From Planctomycetota bacterium (lineage in GTDB: Bacteria; Planctomycetota; JAMOSO01), in contig JAMOSO010000035.1 in assembly GCA_027063065.1 (NCBI GenBank), forward strand, positions 1 through 42,047: a DNA stretch of 42,047 nt, given 5' to 3'. Of the stretch, positions 17,701-25,491 are shown piece after piece; the first letter of the stretch is position 1; every line of letters begins with the position of its first letter. A model generated the notes under the pieces. The model had not been told where the DNA came from, searched no databases, and worked only from the letters and a program-made list of their open reading frames with translations. The position numbers were made by a program, and so were the translations under genes.

Positions 17701-18045
17701 TGGTGTACATGCTAATACAGTACCTGTTTTATCCATTACATAAATCAGAGCTGTTTTTGCAATTCTTTTGGTAAAGTTTAATTCAAATAAAATATTTTTG
17801 TTATCAGGTTTGGTTTTTTTTAATAGTATTTTAATAATTTCAGGATGTTCTGCTAGTCTCTGGCTAGGACTTTTGACTGCTAATAACAATTTTTTATTTA
17901 TTGTGTTGATAAGTGTTGTGTTGGCTTCTTTGATATTATGGAAGACTTCTTTTTGGTAATTAATATTAAGCAGTGCTTGAACACCTAATCCTATTATAAG
18001 TATAGTACTTATAAAAATGGCTAAGATAAATTTATTTTTTAGCAT
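14692..18045 (-). CDS. Hybrid sensor histidine kinase (Cache-PAS-HisKA-HATPase-REC-REC-HPt)
   Basis: A protein of 1117 residues: membrane helix (about 5-27), periplasmic double-Cache-like sensor (30-285), second helix (about 290-310), coiled coil, PAS (about 350-465), HisKA with FLANMSHEIRTP (phospho-His497), HATPase with N box LLNLISNAIKFT and G boxes DTGIG and GGTGLGLS, REC1 (about 740-855, Asp790 in ILMDCAMP), REC2 (about 868-985, Asp920 in ITDLMMP), and HPt (AHSIKGAAANIG, His1060). It is a complete internal phosphorelay. The frame opens at an ATG at 18057, but GGAG at 18055-18052 sits 6 bases before the ATG at 18045, so I place the start there. It overlaps folP by 14 bases. The REC1-REC2 join contains an in-frame Met that looks like the start of a former separate regulator. 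No DNA-binding output is encoded here. Confidence 0.95.
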   Translation of the reverse strand: MLKNKFILAIFISTILIIGLGVQALLNINYQKEVFHNIKEANTTLINTINKKLLLAVKSPSQRLAEHPEIIKILLKKTKPDNKNILFELNFTKRIAKTALIYVMDKTGTVLACTPYGKKNQKTLTGKNYAFRPYFKNTITKGTHTIYIAKGITTGKRGIYYATPVLNRNKVIGVTVVKINLDALDTLLNKHANPLIMINEDGIIFATNRPKWLYRCAYPINAKKLKKIQKSKQFADEKLTTLSFNLKSKQVNIKQKQFNILSNPINLKGVKLISLYAPDMHIIHNFKHIMISTCAAIIAGLIILLILKKINNYKTQNIILEEAVQQRTVDLEKSLQKQNIAIQELQETEHNFKLLFNNSGNAIFLLSGETIIDCNRAAIDMMKANNKSQLLNIHPAEISPPIQNDGQDSRSKAHKMIEAAKQKDFYRFEWVHKNFDGQDFPVEICLTVLQINGKKQIHAHCKDLSNQRAYEKQLQKIAKKAENETKIKSEFLANMSHEIRTPMNGIVGMSALLAQTNLNAEQREDLNAINKSAKELLIIINDILDFSKIEAGKISIELIETDIHQLLNDLYKLMNLKAQEKGIKLKINYPKNAHKIFKADPIRLRQILLNLISNAIKFTNQGSVEINITIDTVAIGQKSNITFSVVDTGIGMTNLQCTQIFNAFTQADGSITRQFGGTGLGLSISKQLVELMNGSLKVKSVKGEGSCFYFTINLEAINKTNINLKKDLLQNRQKINLSELKVLLVEDNDINQIVAKGMLKQHNIVPEIAVNGQEAIEMFNNTSYNIILMDCAMPILDGYETTKIIRQQEAANEHIPIIALTANAMQGDKEKCLAVGMDDFISKPIEAPNLLQILKKYSNNYDNSTMATKVLIVEDDKHIRKIMMKLIDKVIGNADIKVAEEGTQATAILMDFIPNILITDLMMPNMDGVALLKYIRNEPIYKNIKVIVTSALDNSDDKIQQVKALGVEQLIHKPFTLEVLKKAVNQIIQKHTTSTNTINNTKQNELCIYDASQLDKVFPGDIESQHEVLNAAIDSITKLLQECQKSLDDNKLEDASRHAHSIKGAAANIGALRLSDIAKQAEFNAKDGLKEATQNLIPSIQEKLTELKNEIIKTTNG

Positions 18046-18850
18046 TGTTTGCTCCATTTGTTATTAAATTGCAGGCCTGTGCTATTTGCACTGCTTGTTT
18101 GGTTTCTGCAACATCATGTACGCGCAAAATATTTGCTCCGTTTAGCATACCAATTAATGCGGTTGCTACTGAACCGCCCAAGCGATTATTTGTATCGCTA
18201 TTGGTTATTGTACCTATAAAAGATTTGCGAGATGCGCCTAATAAAATAGGCAGGTTATGTACTTTAAATTTATGCAACTGTTTGATTATATGTATGTTTT
18301 GTTGGGTAGTTTTTGCAAAGCCAATACCTGGATCAATTATAATATTTTTGCGCTTAATGCCAGCTTCAATAGCTTTATCAATGCGTTGATAAAAATATTG
18401 ATTAATCTCTTCTATTATGTCTTGATAGCAAGTTAGCTTTTCGCTTTGCATAGTTTGTGGAGTGCCTCGCATATGCATTAAAACATATTTAGATTTGGAT
18501 TGTGCGGTTATTTTTAATAAATTAATATCATTTCCACCACTAATATCATTAACTATATTTGCGCCAGCTTTGATGGCTTCTTGAGCAACTTCGCCTTTGA
18601 GGGTGTCAATTGAAATGTCGATAGATGATTTGGAACGTAGGGCTTTGATTAATGGAACAACACGCTTAATTTCTTCGTTTATATTTACTTTTTGCGCTCC
18701 AGGTCGTGAAGATTCTCCCCCTATATCAATAATATCTGCCCCAGCTTTTACCATTGCTAAAGATTGTTTTAACCCATTTGCAATATTATTAAAGCGTCCG
18801 CCATCACTAAAAGAATCAGGTGTGGCATTTAAAATCCCCATAATTTGCAT
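18032..18850 (-). CDS. folP: Dihydropteroate synthase
   Basis: A 272-residue TIM-barrel enzyme joining p-aminobenzoate to dihydropterin pyrophosphate in folate synthesis. The conserved loops are all present: MGILNATPDSFSDGG at the N-terminus, DIGGESSRPGA, NDISGG, VLMHMRGTP, IIDPGIGF, LGASRKSFIG and the C-terminal RVHDV. The frame stays open to an ATG at 18922, but the extra 24 residues do not resemble the family. The ATG at 18850 begins right at the first strand and has GAGAG 7 bases upstream. It overlaps the histidine kinase by 14 bases, an odd pairing of folate synthesis with signalling. The leader contains competing inverted repeats at 18893-18946. Confidence 0.95.
   Translation of the reverse strand: MQIMGILNATPDSFSDGGRFNNIANGLKQSLAMVKAGADIIDIGGESSRPGAQKVNINEEIKRVVPLIKALRSKSSIDISIDTLKGEVAQEAIKAGANIVNDISGGNDINLLKITAQSKSKYVLMHMRGTPQTMQSEKLTCYQDIIEEINQYFYQRIDKAIEAGIKRKNIIIDPGIGFAKTTQQNIHIIKQLHKFKVHNLPILLGASRKSFIGTITNSDTNNRLGGSVATALIGMLNGANILRVHDVAETKQAVQIAQACNLITNGANNAKK
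18052..18055 (-). promoter_or_regulatory. Ribosome-binding site that fixes the histidine kinase start
   Basis: Minus-strand GGAG, inside folP, 6 bases before the ATG at 18045. It overlaps the alternative upstream ATG (18057-18055), which has no Shine-Dalgarno sequence of its own. Confidence 0.7.
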
Positions 18851-18892
18851 ATTTTTGCTCTCGTGATAATAAAAATATAGCTTAATATCTAA

Positions 18893-18946
18893 GTGGGTTA
18901 AGTCAACCTTGCTAAAACCCACATTAGGTGTTTTTTATATTGGGTT
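18893..18946. repeat. Three-arm inverted repeat in the folP/pfp divergent region
   Basis: GTGGGTT (18893-18899) can pair with AACCCAC (18916-18922), with AG/CT adding two inner pairs. The second arm can instead pair as AACCCA (18916-18921) with TGGGTT (18941-18946). The two pairings are mutually exclusive. In a folP transcript starting upstream of 18946 this would be a leader with alternative hairpins. No U-tract follows either form, so it is not a plain terminator. Confidence 0.5.
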
Positions 18947-18969
18947 AGTTTGTCAAATCAATATGTAAA

Positions 18970-18997
18970 TTGACACATCAATTTCAAAAACTATAAT
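18970..18997 (+). promoter_or_regulatory. Consensus sigma70 promoter of pfp
   Basis: TTGACA (18970-18975) and TATAAT (18992-18997), both perfect, with a 16-bp spacer. The transcription start would be near 19004, giving a leader of about 33 bases to the pfp ATG. TGTCAA at 18951-18956 makes an inverted repeat with the -35 (13-bp gap) and may be an operator half-site. Confidence 0.88.
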
Positions 18998-19036
18998 CGT
19001 TAATTCATTTTGTAGTCTTAATTTTAAGGAAAGTCT

Positions 19037-20668
19037 ATGTCTGCATCTATTTCTGCTTTGCAAATAGCTCGATCGCAATATCAACCAAAGTTACCAACAG
19101 TCTTAGCCGAAAACGGCCCTAAGGTGATAGTTTCTAATGGTGAAAGCACCACTTCAGTTGCTGATCAGGCTGAAATCGAAAAATTGTTTCCTAATACTTA
19201 TGGTATGCCAATTGCCAATTTTGATGCTGGACAATCAGGTGATATGCCAGCAGTTAATGTTGGTGTGATTCTTTCTGGTGGTCAAGCTCCAGGCGGACAT
19301 AATGTAATAGCTGGTATTTTTGATGGCATTAAAGCGATTAATTCAGAAAGCAAATTATATGGTTTTTTAGGTGGTCCTAGTGGTTTAGTGGATAATCAGT
19401 ATATGGAAATCACCGCTGAGATTATGGATGCGTACCGCAATACAGGTGGCTTTGATATTATAGGTTCGGGACGTACCAAATTAGAAGAAACAGCTCAATA
19501 TGATAAAGGTGCGCAAAACTGTAAGGCTTTGGGTATAACTGCCCTAGTTATTATTGGTGGTGATGACTCTAATACTAATGCTTGTGTTTTAGCAGAATAT
19601 TACTTAGCAAACAATACTGGTATCAATGTAATTGGTTGTCCTAAAACTATTGATGGCGATTTAAAAACAGCTCAAATAGAGACCTCTTTTGGTTTTGATA
19701 CAGCTTGTAAAGTCTATTCAGAATTAATCGGCAACATTCAGCGTGATGCAAACTCAGCAAAAAAATATTGGCATTTTATTAAATTAATGGGTCGTTCTGC
19801 ATCGCATATTGCTTTGGAGTGTGGTTTACAAACACAGGCAAATGTAACTTTGGTTTCAGAAGAAGTAGAAGCCAAAAAGATGACTTTGCAACAAATTGTA
19901 GATGATTTAGCCAATGTGGTAGCTAAACGTGCGGCCAATGGAGATAATTTTGGTGTAGTTTTAATACCTGAAGGTTTAGTAGAGTTTATTCCTGCAATGG
20001 GGGCTTTAATTGGTGAATTAAACGATTTGTTAGCTGATGGAGCAGAGGCAACACGTGATTTTATTATTTCTAAGTTATCTGCCGATAGTGCAGAAGTATT
20101 TAAAAGTTTACCCGTTGATATTGCCGAGCAATTAAGTATGGATAGAGACCCACACGGCAATGTTCAAGTGAGTCGTATTGAAACAGAAAAACTTTTAAGC
20201 CAAATGGTTGCCACTAAATTGGCAGAAATGAAGCAAGCAGGCCAATATAATGGTTCTTTTAGTGCGCAAAATCACTTTTTTGGTTATGAAGGACGTTGCG
20301 CAGCACCGTCAAATTTTGATGCCGATTATTGTTATTCATTGGGCTATACAGCTAGTGCATTAATTGGTGCAGAAAAATCAGGCTATATGAGTTGTGTACA
20401 AAATTTAACGCAACCTGCTAATCAATGGAAACCATGTGGTGTGCCAATTACTATGATGATGAATATGGAACGTCGCCACGGTCATATGAAACCTGTTATT
20501 CAAAAAGCTTTAACAGAATTAGATGGCGGTCCTTTTAATAAGTTACTTGAAAACCGTGAAGATTGGGCTGTAAATACTAAATATTTATATCCAGGTCCTA
20601 TTCAATATTGGGGACCAACTGAAGTTGCCGATTTGACAACTAAAACTATTCAATTGGAACAGGCTTAA
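19037..20668 (+). CDS. pfp: Pyrophosphate-dependent 6-phosphofructokinase
   Basis: A 543-residue PPi-PFK of the long (plant beta/spirochaete-like) clade. It phosphorylates fructose 6-phosphate reversibly with pyrophosphate instead of ATP. The PPi marks are visible: GGDDSN (174-179), where ATP enzymes have Gly in place of the second Asp, and PKTIDGDL with Lys203. GGQAPGGHN (81-89) is the substrate P-loop and [13 protein letters not shown] binds the sugar phosphate. An AAGGA lies 7 bases before the ATG, downstream of a perfect promoter. A 12-bp hairpin follows the stop. It saves ATP in glycolysis and can run toward gluconeogenesis. Confidence 0.95.
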   Translation: MSASISALQIARSQYQPKLPTVLAENGPKVIVSNGESTTSVADQAEIEKLFPNTYGMPIANFDAGQSGDMPAVNVGVILSGGQAPGGHNVIAGIFDGIKAINSESKLYGFLGGPSGLVDNQYMEITAEIMDAYRNTGGFDIIGSGRTKLEETAQYDKGAQNCKALGITALVIIGGDDSNTNACVLAEYYLANNTGINVIGCPKTIDGDLKTAQIETSFGFDTACKVYSELIGNIQRDANSAKKYWHFIKLMGRSASHIALECGLQTQANVTLVSEEVEAKKMTLQQIVDDLANVVAKRAANGDNFGVVLIPEGLVEFIPAMGALIGELNDLLADGAEATRDFIISKLSADSAEVFKSLPVDIAEQLSMDRDPHGNVQVSRIETEKLLSQMVATKLAEMKQAGQYNGSFSAQNHFFGYEGRCAAPSNFDADYCYSLGYTASALIGAEKSGYMSCVQNLTQPANQWKPCGVPITMMMNMERRHGHMKPVIQKALTELDGGPFNKLLENREDWAVNTKYLYPGPIQYWGPTEVADLTTKTIQLEQA

Positions 20669-20672
20669 TATA

Positions 20673-20702
20673 AATATGGGCAGGTTTATACCTGCCCATA
20701 TT
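20673..20702 (+). terminator. Strong hairpin after pfp, without U-tract
   Basis: AATATGGGCAGG (20673-20684) and CCTGCCCATATT (20691-20702) form a perfect 12-bp stem around a 6-base TTTATA loop. It is followed by GGTGGGG rather than a T-run. That GGTGGGG (20706-20712) is the ribosome-binding site of rsuA. The hairpin may stop transcription inefficiently, protect the pfp mRNA 3' end, or modulate rsuA translation. Confidence 0.55.
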
Positions 20703-20718
20703 ATTGGTGGGGTATTGT

Positions 20719-21420
20719 ATGAAATTGCGACTGGATAGAATTTTAACCTCACAAGGTCTTTGTTCTCGTAAAGAGGCAGGTATCGCAATTAAAAAAGGTA
20801 AGGTTTTATTTAATGGTCGGGTATTGAAATCTCCTAAGGATAAAATATCTACAGAGTCATTAATTATTACTTTTGATAATACATCATACACATACACGGA
20901 GCATATATATATTATGCTCAATAAACCCGCTGGCTATGAATGCTCGGATGCACCTGTGGTACATCCTTCTGTAAAAGATTTGCTTACGCCAATTCATCGC
21001 CATAGAAATATCATGAGCGCAGGGCGATTAGATGTTGATACTACGGGATTATTATTGTTTTCTGATGATGGGCAGTTTATTCATAATATAGCTTCTCCTA
21101 AAAAGCATTTGAGTAAAGTGTATCAGGCAATATTGGATAAGCCTTTAAATCATCAAGATGCTAATCGGTTATTAAAAGGTGTGCGTTTAGAAAATGATGC
21201 TAAATTAGCTATTGCATTAGATGTTCAAGGTATTGATACCAATACGGTATTAATTACTATAGATGAGGGTCGCTACCATCAGGTTAAGCGTATGTTTTTG
21301 GCTGTTGGTAATAGTGTTATTAAATTGCACAGACAGCAAATAGGTGATTTGGTTCTGCCTCAAGAGTTGCCTTTAGGGTCATGGATGGATTTAGATGTTA
21401 ATTTGTTAGGGCTAAAATAG
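20719..21420 (+). CDS. rsuA: 16S rRNA pseudouridine synthase, RsuA family
   Basis: A 233-residue RsuA/RluB/E/F-family enzyme. The N-terminal S4 RNA-binding domain (1-60) includes MKLRLDRILTSQGLCSRKEA. The catalytic domain carries MLNKPAGYECS and the motif GRLDVDTTGLLL with its catalytic Asp, then EGRYHQVKRMF. The spacing and the ECSDAP segment resemble RsuA (U516 of 16S rRNA) most. RluE-type specificity for 23S rRNA cannot be excluded. The frame opens at a TTG (20704), but GGTGGGG at 20706-20712 places the start at ATG 20719. It follows pfp across the hairpin at 20673. Confidence 0.9.
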   Translation: MKLRLDRILTSQGLCSRKEAGIAIKKGKVLFNGRVLKSPKDKISTESLIITFDNTSYTYTEHIYIMLNKPAGYECSDAPVVHPSVKDLLTPIHRHRNIMSAGRLDVDTTGLLLFSDDGQFIHNIASPKKHLSKVYQAILDKPLNHQDANRLLKGVRLENDAKLAIALDVQGIDTNTVLITIDEGRYHQVKRMFLAVGNSVIKLHRQQIGDLVLPQELPLGSWMDLDVNLLGLK

Positions 21421-21493
21421 TATTTGATTGAGTTGTATATATTCTTAGTTATATTTGTTTGAATGATTGCTTATAAATTAAAAAGGTTGTGTG

Positions 21494-22396
21494 ATGAGTA
21501 ATGCTAATGGTGAGATTTTACGCCGAGAAGCACGCTTGCTTTGGGAGCAAGCTTTGCAATATCAATCAGAAGGCAACCTTTCAAAAGCTATAGAGCATTA
21601 TCGTCTCTCGTTAGAATTAGTACCGACAGCCGAAGCGCATACCTATCTAGGTTGGGCGTTTAGTTTGGTGGGTAATTTTGATTTGGCTCGTAAACAATGT
21701 CTTATGGCAATTGATTTAGATCCAGACTTTGGTAACCCGTATAATGATATAGGCGTATATTTAATACATGATTTTAAATTTGATGCCGCAATAGATTGGT
21801 TTGAGCAAGCTATATCGGCTAAACGTTATGACTGGCCGCATTTTCCGATGTACAATTTAGGAACAATATGGGAGTTTAAAGGCTTGTGGCGAAGGGCTTT
21901 GCGTTATTATGAGCAAAGTCTTAAATTTGAACCTAAATATATTCATGCCATTAAAGCACAAAAACGTGTTTCAGGATTGATGCGTCCTAAACAGGGGTTG
22001 CGGGCTTTTACATTGGCAGAAGCCAATAATACCTTGCCATATGTTTCTCAAATTATGGGTGATATATATTTAGTTTGGTCCGAGTTAATTCCTCAGCATG
22101 CCCGTTATTTTGAGGCTTTAGAGTTAAAAGATATTACGGGCAAGGTTCCGGCAGACGGTTTAAAGGAACATGTGCAGATTTTAGAAAATTTAAATCTTAA
22201 ATTGAGGGTATATATTAAAGAATTGCATAATTTAGGTATTCAAGTTGCGTCTCCATCTACTGGAACTGTAAACTATTTGGCTTATATCGATGGTCAACAA
22301 GCAATGTATTCTTGGCGTTTAGGTGATGGTAAGATTTGTTTTTGGCATTTACTTGATGCAGATAGTAACGATAGAAGACAATTAAAAACAAAATAG
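21494..22396 (+). CDS. TPR - DUF2203 fusion protein
   Basis: A 300-residue cytoplasmic protein in two halves. Residues about 10-160 are four TPR units, seen in the repeated pattern around AIEHYRLSLELVP, ARKQCLMAIDLDP, AIDWFEQAI and ALRYYEQSLKFEP. Residues about 172-295 match DUF2203: it opens with FTLAEANNTLPYV and closes with MYSWRLGDGKICFWHLLD and a final RRQ. DUF2203 normally occurs as a small stand-alone protein of unknown function, so the fusion is unusual. AAAAGG (21481-21486) is 7 bases before the ATG at 21494; a GTG lies just upstream at 21491. It directly precedes the V-ATPase operon, which has its own promoter. Confidence 0.85.
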   Translation: MSNANGEILRREARLLWEQALQYQSEGNLSKAIEHYRLSLELVPTAEAHTYLGWAFSLVGNFDLARKQCLMAIDLDPDFGNPYNDIGVYLIHDFKFDAAIDWFEQAISAKRYDWPHFPMYNLGTIWEFKGLWRRALRYYEQSLKFEPKYIHAIKAQKRVSGLMRPKQGLRAFTLAEANNTLPYVSQIMGDIYLVWSELIPQHARYFEALELKDITGKVPADGLKEHVQILENLNLKLRVYIKELHNLGIQVASPSTGTVNYLAYIDGQQAMYSWRLGDGKICFWHLLDADSNDRRQLKTK

Positions 22397-22398
22397 AA

Positions 22399-22426
22399 TT
22401 GACCCTTTTTATTTAGGGCATATACT
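22399..22426 (+). promoter_or_regulatory. Promoter of the V-type ATPase operon
   Basis: TTGACC (22399-22404), a 16-bp spacer and TATACT (22421-22426). The transcription start would be near 22433, leaving about 29 bases to the atpE ATG with AGGGG in between. This fits independent transcription of the ATPase genes right after the TPR-DUF2203 gene. Confidence 0.8.
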
Positions 22427-22461
22427 AGTATTTTAAAATTTTTGACTTTAGGGGCAAAAAC

Positions 22462-23064
22462 ATGACAGAAAATCTCCAAGAGTTAACCGCTACGTTAATG
22501 CGTGACGGTGTAGAAAAGGGAGAGGCAGAAGCAGCTTCAATTATTGAAAAAGCTAATGCCCAAGCAGCCGAAATTTTATCAGCTGCTCAAAAAGAAGCCG
22601 ATGCTATTAAAGAGCAGGCTACAAAAGAGGCTCAGCAAACTACTGCGGCCACCAAAGCTGACTTGCAATTGCGTGCGCAACAGATGTTAGCTCAACTAAA
22701 ACAAGATATCACTAATTTGGTGCAGACTAAAATATTGGATGGGGCTTTAGCTAGTCCTTTGTCCGATGCTGGTGTAATTGCAGATTTACTTAAAGCAATT
22801 ACTAGCAATAAAGATTCTGTCTCATCTAAATTAGAAGCTATTTTGCCAGAATCATCCAAAGCTACTTTAGAATCTGCATTGCAAAGTTCTTTGCAAACAG
22901 AGCTAAGTGCTGGACTAACTTTAAGCTTTTCTGCTGATATTGAATCGGGCTTTCATATTCAACCGGCAGAAGGTGGTTATCGCATAAGCTTTACAGAGGC
23001 TGATTTGGATGCATATTTCAAAAATCAGTTACGTCCTAAGGTTCGGGAACTTTTGTTTAACTAG
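22462..23064 (+). CDS. atpE: V-type ATPase subunit E (peripheral stalk)
   Basis: A 200-residue V/A-ATPase E subunit. The N-terminal 90 residues are a long Ala/Glu/Gln-rich helix (IIEKANAQAAEILSAAQKEA) that forms the peripheral-stalk coiled coil. The C-terminal 100 residues are the globular head (a PAEGGYRISFTEADL patch) that grips the A/B ring. The stalk normally pairs E with subunit G/H; no such gene is visible in this operon. AGGGG lies 7 bases before the ATG. It is the first gene of the cluster, as in Chlamydia. Confidence 0.9.
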   Translation: MTENLQELTATLMRDGVEKGEAEAASIIEKANAQAAEILSAAQKEADAIKEQATKEAQQTTAATKADLQLRAQQMLAQLKQDITNLVQTKILDGALASPLSDAGVIADLLKAITSNKDSVSSKLEAILPESSKATLESALQSSLQTELSAGLTLSFSADIESGFHIQPAEGGYRISFTEADLDAYFKNQLRPKVRELLFN

Positions 23065-23070
23065 GTTATT

Positions 23071-23697
23071 GTGGCAAGTTATTATTATCTATTAACTGGT
23101 TTGCCAAATCTGGGCGCAGAAACTTTAGAGTTTTCTGTAGATGAACTTGCTTCATATCTCAGTGAAGAGCTTACCGAAAGCGATAATCAATTATTACAAT
23201 TAATCACTACTGATATCAAACAAAGAGATGCTGATTTTTATGCTCGATGTCAAAGTCAAAAACAAGGCTTTATTAAAGATTGGTTTGAATTTCAGCAACA
23301 GTTTAGAAATACCTTAGCAACTTTATCTAAACGTATTTTGCAAGACGCCGGTATAAAAATTGATGATGTTTTGATTGGTGATAATGAATTTTCTCAAGCA
23401 CTTAATAGCTCATCAGCCCGTGAGTTTGGTTTGGGTGGTATTTATCCTTGGGTTGAAGATGTTGTAGAGGCTTCTTCTTTAGAGGGTATTGAGCGTGAAA
23501 AACGCCTTGATGAAATTCAATTAGAAGTACTCGATGAGCTTACTCCCCATGGCACTTTTGCTATTGAAGAGGTGTTAGCTTATTTTGAAGCGTATAAATT
23601 AAATGCCCGTTGGCACTCCTGTACCCGAGAAATTGGTAGTGCTGCTCTTGTTCAACGGGTCAACGAAATTGAAGCAGCCATGGATTTAACATTCTAG
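23071..23697 (+). CDS. DUF2764 protein of the V-ATPase operon (possible subunit C equivalent)
   Basis: A 208-residue protein starting with GTG at 23071 (AGG 6 bases upstream), 6 bases after atpE. The opening ASYYYLLTGLPNL is the DUF2764 signature. The rest is helical, with an FEAYKLNARWHSC segment near the end. DUF2764 genes occur between atpE and atpA in V-ATPase operons of chlamydiae and Bacteroidetes. Because these operons lack a recognisable subunit C (the central collar linking rotor to membrane ring), and this gene takes that position, a C-like role is a reasonable inference, though sequence alone does not prove it. Confidence 0.85.
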   Translation: MASYYYLLTGLPNLGAETLEFSVDELASYLSEELTESDNQLLQLITTDIKQRDADFYARCQSQKQGFIKDWFEFQQQFRNTLATLSKRILQDAGIKIDDVLIGDNEFSQALNSSSAREFGLGGIYPWVEDVVEASSLEGIEREKRLDEIQLEVLDELTPHGTFAIEEVLAYFEAYKLNARWHSCTREIGSAALVQRVNEIEAAMDLTF

Positions 23698-23700
23698 GGG
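23696..23700 (+). promoter_or_regulatory. Ribosome-binding site deciding the atpA start
   Basis: AGGGG directly abuts the ATG at 23701 with no spacer, which initiation does not normally tolerate. It is 6 bases before the in-frame GTG at 23707, an ideal distance. Confidence 0.6.
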
Positions 23701-23706
23701 ATGAGC

Positions 23707-25491
23707 GTGAATACAGAATTAAAAAAAACTACTGGCAAGGTTGTCGGTATTGTTTCAAATCTGGTCTCCGTTGAGGTTGACGGGCCAGTAGGTCAAAATG
23801 AAATAGCTTATATTAATCTCGATGGAACAAAATTAATGGCTGAGGTCATTAAAATTACTGGCGATATCGCTTCTGTACAGGTTTTTGAAAGTACACGAGG
23901 CCTACGCACAGGTTGTTTGGTTGAGTTTGAAGGACACATGTTAGAGGTGGAACTTGGCCCAGGTATGCTAAGTCGTAACTATGATGGACTACAAAATAAT
24001 TTAGATGCTATGGAAGGCACGTTTTTAAAACGTGGCGATTACACTGAGCGTGTTGATAAGTCGGTTAAATGGGATTTTACTCCAATAGCTAAAGTTGGTG
24101 ATAGCGTTTCATCTGCTTCTTGGCTTGGCGAGGTAAAAGAGGGCTGGATACCACATAAAATTATGGTTCCTTTTAAGCTTAAAGGTGAATATAAAATCAC
24201 CTCCATTGCCGATGCAGGTTCATACACTGTTGATGAAGTAATAGCTACTTTAGAATCATCAAACGGTGAAAAAGTTGATGTTAGCATGATGATGCGTTGG
24301 CCAGTTAAAGTTGGTGTAACTGAATTTAAACATAAACCTAGACCTTTCCGTCAAATGGAAACAGGCGTGCGTGCTATCGATACTTTAAATCCAATTATGG
24401 AAGGCGGTACAGGTTTTATTCCAGGGCCTTTTGGTGCTGGTAAAACGGTATTGCAACATGCTATCTCTAAAAATGCGGATGCGGATTTGATTATTATTGT
24501 GGCTTGTGGCGAGCGTGCCAACGAAGTTGTAGAAATTTTCACAGACTTTCCAGAGTTAATCGACCCACGTACAGGACGTTCGTTAATGGAGCGTACAATT
24601 ATTATTTGTAATACATCAAATATGCCAGTGGCGGCTCGTGAGGCATCTGTTTACACTGGTATGAGTGTGGCAGAATATTATCGCACAATGGGTCTTAAGG
24701 TGTTATTGCTTGCCGATTCAACATCTCGTTGGGCTCAGGCTTTACGCGAAATGTCAAACCGTATGGAAGAATTGCCAGGTCCTGACGCTTTCCCTATGGA
24801 TTTAAGTGCGATTGTTGCTAATTTTTACTCTCGTGCAGGTTATGTTGAATTAAATAACGGCAAATCAGGTTCGATTACTTTCTTGGGTACAGTAAGTCCT
24901 GCTGGAGGAAATTTAAAAGAGCCAGTAACGGAGTCTACCAAAAAAGCGGCTAGATGTTTTTATGCATTACAGCAAGAGCGTGCCGATGCTAAGCGTTACC
25001 CATCTATTAATCCTATTGATAGTTATTCTAAATATTTGGAATATGATGAAGTTATCGAAAATTTAGACAAGACTGTAGAGCCAGGTTGGGTTAAAAAAGT
25101 TGATAGACTGCGTAATTATTTATTGCGTGGTCAAGAGGTTATGGATCAAATAAATATTTTAGGTGATGATGGTGTGCCTTTGGAATATCATATTCGTTTT
25201 AATAAATCTGAAGTTATCGATTTTATAGTCTTACAGCAAGATGCTTTTGATAAAATCGATGCATCGTGTCCTATGAATCGTCAACAATATATTGTTAATC
25301 AAGTGATGCATATCTGTGAATCTGATTTTGCATTTGATAAATACGAAGAAGTTGGCCCATATTTCAAAAAGATTATTAATCTTATGCGTCAAATGAATTA
25401 CCAAGAATTTCAAAATGATAAATACAAAGAGTTAGAAAAAGAACTCAATGAATTTGTGGCGACTAGAACAGTTGCACAGGAGGCTGTATGA
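23707..25491 (+). CDS. atpA: V-type ATPase catalytic subunit A
   Basis: A subunit of about 594 residues, catalytic part of the A3B3 ring. It shows the N-terminal beta-barrel (GKVVGIVSNLVSVEV), the A-specific insertion region after LEVELGPGMLSRNYDGL, the P-loop GPFGAGKT, the catalytic-Glu segment ACGERANEV, and DSTSRWAQALREMSNRMEELPG. It hydrolyses or makes ATP, coupled to ion flow through I/K. ATG 23701 is in frame two codons earlier, but the AGGGG site points to GTG 23707. It starts 9 bases after the DUF2764 gene and overlaps atpB by 4 bases (ATGA). Confidence 0.96.
   Translation: MNTELKKTTGKVVGIVSNLVSVEVDGPVGQNEIAYINLDGTKLMAEVIKITGDIASVQVFESTRGLRTGCLVEFEGHMLEVELGPGMLSRNYDGLQNNLDAMEGTFLKRGDYTERVDKSVKWDFTPIAKVGDSVSSASWLGEVKEGWIPHKIMVPFKLKGEYKITSIADAGSYTVDEVIATLESSNGEKVDVSMMMRWPVKVGVTEFKHKPRPFRQMETGVRAIDTLNPIMEGGTGFIPGPFGAGKTVLQHAISKNADADLIIIVACGERANEVVEIFTDFPELIDPRTGRSLMERTIIICNTSNMPVAAREASVYTGMSVAEYYRTMGLKVLLLADSTSRWAQALREMSNRMEELPGPDAFPMDLSAIVANFYSRAGYVELNNGKSGSITFLGTVSPAGGNLKEPVTESTKKAARCFYALQQERADAKRYPSINPIDSYSKYLEYDEVIENLDKTVEPGWVKKVDRLRNYLLRGQEVMDQINILGDDGVPLEYHIRFNKSEVIDFIVLQQDAFDKIDASCPMNRQQYIVNQVMHICESDFAFDKYEEVGPYFKKIINLMRQMNYQEFQNDKYKELEKELNEFVATRTVAQEAV

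Noticed and set aside
18851-18922. Longer folP start at 18922
   Set aside because: The 24 extra residues do not match the family, while ATG 18850 has a GAGAG site and begins at the first conserved strand.
20049-20060. Second parS-like site around CACGTG (20052-20057)
   Set aside because: Only the central hexamer and one or two flanking bases fit; the outer arms do not match.
19738-20160. 140-codon open frame on the minus strand inside pfp
   Set aside because: Lies wholly within a clear enzyme gene, no ribosome-binding site, and its composition is that of antisense to conserved codons.
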